In this document: piece by piece, positions 8,701 to 10,883 of the stretch
Layout: each line of letters begins with the position of its first letter
Position numbering within the stretch: the first letter of the stretch is position 1
DNA from: Pseudomonadota bacterium
GTDB taxonomy: Bacteria; Pseudomonadota; Alphaproteobacteria; Micavibrionales; Micavibrionaceae
Assembly (NCBI GenBank): GCA_016198545.1
Contig: JACQIJ010000205.1
Span: 1 to 10,883 of the forward strand
Reading direction: 5' to 3'
Length of the DNA stretch: 10,883 bases
The notes under the pieces: generated by a model
The model's database searches: none
What the model was told of the DNA's origin: nothing
What the model saw: the letters and a program-made list of their open reading frames with translations, nothing else
Program-made: the position numbers and the translations under genes

Positions 8701-9469
8701 TGCCTATGTGCAGGAAGCGGGGGTAAAGTTCCCCGGCCGGGACCGCCGGACGCTGATGATTGCGCAGCAGCCTGTGCCGCTGGCGCACACGCGCCGCAAT
8801 ATCGATCCCGCGATGCAGACGGTAAAAGTTCCTGCTTTGTATTTCGACGCGCTGGTCAGTCCGCGCATGGGTTTCTTCAGGGATAATGAGCCGATAACGG
8901 GCCTTGTTCTCCCTGTCGATTGCTGTCCGCAGGAAATGACCGTGGACCGGAAAATCCGCTTCCGGGAGATGGATGCGCCGATGATGGCCGGGCTGAAGGG
9001 GATCGAGCGGGTGGAAACCGGTCATATCTATGAATCGCGGCTGCGGAACCTGCGCAGGGCGCGGGTGCGTGAGGTTCTCGAGGATATAAATTCCGGCGCT
9101 ATTAAGGATTCCCGCGCGCGCCGCTACGGTTTTGCGGGCGCAGTGGATATGGGCGACAAGATTCGGGATGCATTCATGACGCATGAATCCGTCGATCCGC
9201 TGAACGAAGAAGTATATCTGCTTGAATTCGATGTCGTAGACAAGAAGACGTGGGCTTACTGGAACCCGATGTACGCCCCCGACGCGGCGATGACATGGAA
9301 GGGACAGCCCGTACCGCCTTCCGCCTACCGCTGGTTCAACGCACAAGCGGCAAACGACCCCGGCGTGAAGCCGGAATACGCCGCCGATACGTCGTCGCTT
9401 TCATCCGCGCCTCCCCGGAAAAAGGCGGAGGGCGGCAAAAGAGGCGGGCGGAAGCCGCCGTCTCTCTGA
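5756..9469 (+). CDS. Exodeoxyribonuclease I (SbcB)-like protein with altered third exonuclease motif and long C-terminal extension
   Basis: 1237 residues against about 475 for E. coli ExoI. ExoI is a DEDD-family 3'-to-5' single-strand DNA exonuclease. Residues 20-600 follow its order closely. Motif I is IDFETT, with D24 and E26 matching D15 and E17. YLPSPEALLVT (65-75) matches YLPQPGAVLIT. Motif II is probably KWAD with D212. SARLESIMQAN (286-296) matches SFRLEHLTKAN. Motif III is PAYDAKAS (327-334), where ExoI has NAHDAMAD. Later anchors are INENPE near 495, EEQFINSGFGD (525-535, ExoI AQLYNGFFSD) and QIEYRFFN (574-581). In motif III the catalytic His and Asp appear as Y329 and S334, so classical two-metal catalysis may be lost or changed. 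Residues ~600-1237 are unrecognised and end in a Lys/Arg/Gly-rich tail (PPRKKAEGGKRGGRKPP) that could bind nucleic acid. No signal peptide or membrane segment. Last gene of the operon, 1 base after the RNase J-like stop. Family call is good; activity is uncertain. Confidence 0.88.
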   Translation: MKIGKKQDLWHLIRMGKLVKIDIDFETTSLIRNFSQVTSYGDALGDIAGNFAGSEEISVRLQERYLPSPEALLVTQTRYRELRSPERADHAKAMGLIAQRFENAVDQVFNALNLEKKEVTFTTVRRAGRDDYKKKVTEKVIEYPLLNEDGQTVYDVRYHPERKKIAYRFSEDPKSPYYENFENSYYTDEYGQKWRWTDPRLEVGGFRIKWADLYWLRVNMVRAGIHPSNAFFAYSKASISNKERPKNFAVDGSTVAINTHLFGPVGEDSLKLGERIDPQFGGGVVSARLESIMQANTRYANKARGIRGGILMPDGTLYDRNRGHRSPAYDAKASFALYNYCREIAPDVVRRMEEQTDEKELRRILPGSDMTDSRPPLYAMPRNDYPHGPIADPVLHIALDDREGNFRREILMRMDINLRSYERRGKKLTQMSSADFYALMKNARAPDSVLRVESLRRWPGVTRLEDALETSAGRKWDMNALRDTAEGNFNFINENPEIIMRIRGAAARMNRDAFLRAERENPMMEEQFINSGFGDLDYLRQETKQERQARLKGKPLPDRGAMPGFFDMLYNKAQIEYRFFNMVEEGLHRLALHPLPVDYSDSAEAVENFGDLCRRMKQKFRKKNVPFHSTLFRDLVDDEDCEDRQGSADVLSPLNVEKARAFRWSLRQRLLEDAAAAAADKTAAYSRGLMDYEEMNKGRILFPNIDRNCDYRIVDKKGRVLPIDYLHRLYQKNPKMVRDRLDKRVWRIQFYRMSSDPSVNVTLNLFDIGGRLNELSPAWQKRYETLTRISLNGPPNEDPSNARWYTIGKAEQEIKRLEVNASLREGGEGVSRSYSDYADGKAEAYARTDLGQRIIGEYIEDIGALKEKYRLDEKFAFAARYDPKSGLPYDYIEYEIPAENHVVIDLPDAHIRRPVEDARFVPFAFIAGRISENDRKKVEEGGAAAVLRGQQTGRMYYAGPVSFSKAPPESPAYSDMYERARHAYVQEAGVKFPGRDRRTLMIAQQPVPLAHTRRNIDPAMQTVKVPALYFDALVSPRMGFFRDNEPITGLVLPVDCCPQEMTVDRKIRFREMDAPMMAGLKGIERVETGHIYESRLRNLRRARVREVLEDINSGAIKDSRARRYGFAGAVDMGDKIRDAFMTHESVDPLNEEVYLLEFDVVDKKTWAYWNPMYAPDAAMTWKGQPVPPSAYRWFNAQAANDPGVKPEYAADTSSLSSAPPRKKAEGGKRGGRKPPSL

Positions 9470-9475
9470 AAAAAC

Positions 9476-9504
9476 TTGAAAAAGGCGCTCTGACGGATTA
9501 TTGC
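9476..9504 (+). promoter_or_regulatory. Candidate promoter of the tRNA-Val gene
   Basis: TTGAAA at 9476-9481, a 17-base spacer, then TATTGC at 9499-9504. Transcription would start about 7 bases before the tRNA. The -35 box is good and the -10 box weak. The tRNA could instead be co-transcribed from the large operon, since only 48 bases separate them and no terminator is visible. Confidence 0.28.
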
Positions 9505-9517
9505 TAATACTTGGCAA

Positions 9518-9592
9518 GGGCACGTAGCTCAGCGGCAGAGCACACGCTTCACACGCGTGGGGTCACAGGTTCAATCCCTGTCGTGCCCACCA
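9518..9592 (+). tRNA. tRNA-Val (anticodon CAC), complete with encoded CCA
   Basis: A full cloverleaf can be drawn. The acceptor GGGCACG (9518-9524) pairs with CGTGCCC (9582-9588). The D-arm is GCTC/GAGC (9527-9530, 9538-9541). The anticodon stem CACGC/GCGTG (9543-9547, 9555-9559) encloses loop TTCACAC with anticodon CAC at 9550-9552, which reads GUG valine codons. The T-arm ACAGG/CCTGT (9565-9569, 9577-9581) has loop TTCAATC. The discriminator is A at 9589, as expected for valine, followed by genome-encoded CCA. All stems are fully paired, so it should be functional. Confidence 0.97.
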
Positions 9593-9606
9593 CAACAGGC
9601 CTGTTG
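9593..9606. repeat. Perfect 14-bp palindrome just after tRNA-Val
   Basis: CAACAGGCCTGTTG equals its own reverse complement and begins on the base after the encoded CCA. It could fold into only a short hairpin in the tRNA precursor and is not followed by a T-run, so it is not a convincing intrinsic terminator. It might mark the 3' processing region or a protein-binding site. Function unknown. Confidence 0.5.
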
Positions 9607-9632
9607 CGCCGCGTATAGAAAAGCTACACAAT
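9604..9632 (+). promoter_or_regulatory. Weak candidate promoter for alanine dehydrogenase
   Basis: TTGCGC (9604-9609), 17 bases, then CACAAT (9627-9632), about 40 bases ahead of the ald start. Both boxes are poor matches to the sigma-70 consensus. This is offered only because the 79-base gap between tRNA-Val and ald should contain a promoter if ald is not read through from upstream. Confidence 0.2.
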
Positions 9633-9659
9633 CCTGCTACTACTTGCCTGTAACAATTT

Positions 9660-9667
9660 GAGGGGGG
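9660..9667 (+). promoter_or_regulatory. Strong Shine-Dalgarno site of ald
   Basis: GAGGGGGG precedes the ATG at 9672 by 4 bases (8 from the GAGG core). It is the clearest ribosome site in the window and fixes the ald start. Confidence 0.75.
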
Positions 9668-9671
9668 TTGC

Positions 9672-10793
9672 ATGCTTATCGGCTGTCCAAAGGAAATCAA
9701 GACGCAGGAGCACCGCGTAGGCCTCGTGCCGTCGTCGGTGAAGGAAATCACTGCGCACGGGCACAAGGTCATCGTCGAGACCGGCGCGGGCGCAGGCATC
9801 AATTTCACGGACGACGATTACAAAAAGGCGGGCGCGGAAATCCGCAAGACGGCAAAGGATATTTTTGCCGAGGCCGAGATGATCGTGAAGGTGAAGGAGC
9901 CGCAGGCCGCCGAATGCAAGATGTTGCGCAAGGGTCAGGTGTTGTTCACCTACCTGCATCTTGCCGCCGATCCGGCGCAGGCGCAGGGGCTTATCGATTC
10001 CGGCTGCGTCGCGATCGCCTATGAAACGGTGACGGGGAAGGGCGGCAGAGGCCTGCCGCTGCTTGCGCCGATGAGCGAGGTTGCCGGGCGGCTGTCCGTT
10101 GTCGTCGGTTCTTATTACCTGCAGAAACATATGGGCGGGCACGGCCGGCTCATCTGCGGCGTGCCGGGCGTGCTGCCGGCGAAGGTTGTAGTCATCGGCG
10201 GCGGCGTAGCGGGATTCAACGCTGCGCGCGTGGCCGTGGGCATGGGCGCGGACGTCATTATCCTCGAGAAGGATCACGACCGCCTGCGCTTTCTTGACGA
10301 TTATTTCAGCGGCTCCGCCCGCGTCTGCTATTCCAGCCGCGACTATCTGGAGAAAATCATTCGGAAAGCGGACCTGACTGTCGGGGCCGTTCTGATACCC
10401 GGCGCGTCCGCGCCGAAGCTGGTGACGAAGGATATGCTGAAAACCATGATACCAGGATCCGTCATCGTCGATATCGCGATCGACCAGGGCGGCTGTCTTG
10501 AGACCAGCAAGGCCACGACACATAACAGCCCCATATATGTCGTGGATAATGTCGTCCATTACTGCGTGGCGAATATGCCGGGGGCCGTGCCGCTTTCGTC
10601 CGCCCTGGCTCTGAACCATGCTGTGTTGCCCTATGCGTTGAGATTGGCGGACAAGGGGTGGAAGGCCGCGCTGGCTGAGGACCCTGATTTACGGAATGGC
10701 CTGAACGTATGCTACGGCAAAATCACCCATGAAGGCGTCGCCCAATCCCTTGATTTGCCTTATAATCCAGCCCCGGCTGCGCTGGCGGCCTAG
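9672..10793 (+). CDS. ald: L-alanine dehydrogenase (EC 1.4.1.1)
   Basis: 373 residues, the usual family length, catalysing reversible NAD-dependent oxidative deamination of L-alanine to pyruvate and ammonium in the cytoplasm. The start MLIGCPKEIKTQEHRVGL is a family signature and includes the substrate-binding R15. Other expected residues are K75 in VKVKEPQ, H96 in TYLHLAAD, the Rossmann nucleotide loop GGGVAGFNAAR (176-186), and D271 in VDIAIDQGG. The segment VANMPGAVPLSSALALNHA is also typical. The length and these motifs exclude the related transhydrogenase alpha subunit (PntA), which is longer or split and lacks this C-terminus. The gene is intact. It follows tRNA-Val by 79 bases with a strong ribosome site and appears to be an independent housekeeping gene unrelated to the large operon. 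Confidence 0.97.
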   Translation: MLIGCPKEIKTQEHRVGLVPSSVKEITAHGHKVIVETGAGAGINFTDDDYKKAGAEIRKTAKDIFAEAEMIVKVKEPQAAECKMLRKGQVLFTYLHLAADPAQAQGLIDSGCVAIAYETVTGKGGRGLPLLAPMSEVAGRLSVVVGSYYLQKHMGGHGRLICGVPGVLPAKVVVIGGGVAGFNAARVAVGMGADVIILEKDHDRLRFLDDYFSGSARVCYSSRDYLEKIIRKADLTVGAVLIPGASAPKLVTKDMLKTMIPGSVIVDIAIDQGGCLETSKATTHNSPIYVVDNVVHYCVANMPGAVPLSSALALNHAVLPYALRLADKGWKAALAEDPDLRNGLNVCYGKITHEGVAQSLDLPYNPAPAALAA

Positions 10794-10806
10794 GAAAAGA
10801 AAGTTC

Positions 10807-10835
10807 TTGAAATATTATTGAATTCCGAATAGACA
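10807..10835 (+). promoter_or_regulatory. Candidate promoter of the right-edge tRNA gene
   Basis: TTGAAA (10807-10812), 17 bases, then TAGACA (10830-10835). Initiation would fall about 15 bases before the tRNA start at 10859. The -35 box is good and the -10 box is half-matched. The rest of the 65-base gap after ald shows no clear terminator. Confidence 0.32.
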
Positions 10836-10858
10836 TGAGCGTCTGCTGATTACCCTGC

Positions 10859-10883
10859 GCGGGCGTAGTTCAGTTGGTTAGAA
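10859..10883 (+). tRNA. Partial tRNA gene, probably tRNA-Asp (5' 25 bases)
   Basis: The window ends inside a tRNA. A 7-base acceptor strand GCGGGCG (10859-10865) is followed by TA, D-stem GTTC, D-loop AGTTGGTTA and GAA. The GTTCAGTTGGTTAGAA D-arm is typical of bacterial tRNA-Asp. The anticodon lies outside the window, so the identity is inferred from the D-arm only. Confidence 0.7.

Noticed and set aside
7553..9346. Long antisense open frame of about 597 codons
   Set aside because: It lies wholly inside the ExoI-like gene on the opposite strand, shows no recognisable motif and has a composition typical of a mirror frame in GC-biased coding DNA.
9518..9592. tRNA-Val as an integration site of a genomic island carrying the big operon
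   Set aside because: No integrase or direct repeat of the tRNA 3' end is present, and the operon lies on the 5' side of the tRNA rather than the usual 3' side. The gene downstream is a housekeeping ald.
9593..9606. Intrinsic terminator after tRNA-Val
   Set aside because: The palindrome has no spacer for a loop beyond collapsing its own centre and is not followed by a run of T.
1..10883. CRISPR array, transposon ends or toxin-antitoxin pair
   Set aside because: No regularly spaced repeats, no paired terminal inverted repeats, no transposase motifs and no pair of small adjacent genes were seen.

Overview
The window reads as chromosomal DNA of a bacterium, most likely an alphaproteobacterium. 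That placement is an inference from the moderately high GC content, the form of the tRNA-Val(CAC) gene, the tRNA-Asp-like start at the right edge, and a canonical alanine dehydrogenase. Every gene is on the + strand and coding density is very high. I see no insertion sequence, integrase, CRISPR array or phage structural gene.

Bases 15-9469 hold three very large genes in tandem (about 800, 1096 and 1237 codons). They are separated by 46 bp and then 1 bp, so they almost certainly form one operon. None is a standard textbook protein, but each carries traces of a known fold. Gene 1 contains two segments resembling the nucleoside 2-deoxyribosyltransferase/DUF4406 fold. Gene 2 is a clear relative of the RNase J metallo-beta-lactamase/beta-CASP nucleases, with a ~345-residue N-terminal extension and an insertion in its beta-CASP half. 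Gene 3 is a full-length relative of exodeoxyribonuclease I (SbcB, DEDD fold). Its third exonuclease motif looks degenerate, and it carries a C-terminal extension of about 630 residues with no recognisable family.

The right-hand part looks like housekeeping DNA: a complete tRNA-Val(CAC) with encoded CCA (9518-9592), an L-alanine dehydrogenase gene (9672-10793), and the first 25 bases of another tRNA, probably Asp, cut by the window end.

The most interesting element is the three-gene cassette. It pairs a predicted RNase J-type nuclease with a predicted ExoI-type protein, plus a protein with possible nucleotide/glycosyl-bond chemistry, and all three are far larger than their relatives. I do not recognise this combination as a described system. 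A role in nucleic-acid processing, nucleotide salvage or defence is plausible, but nothing in the sequence decides between them.
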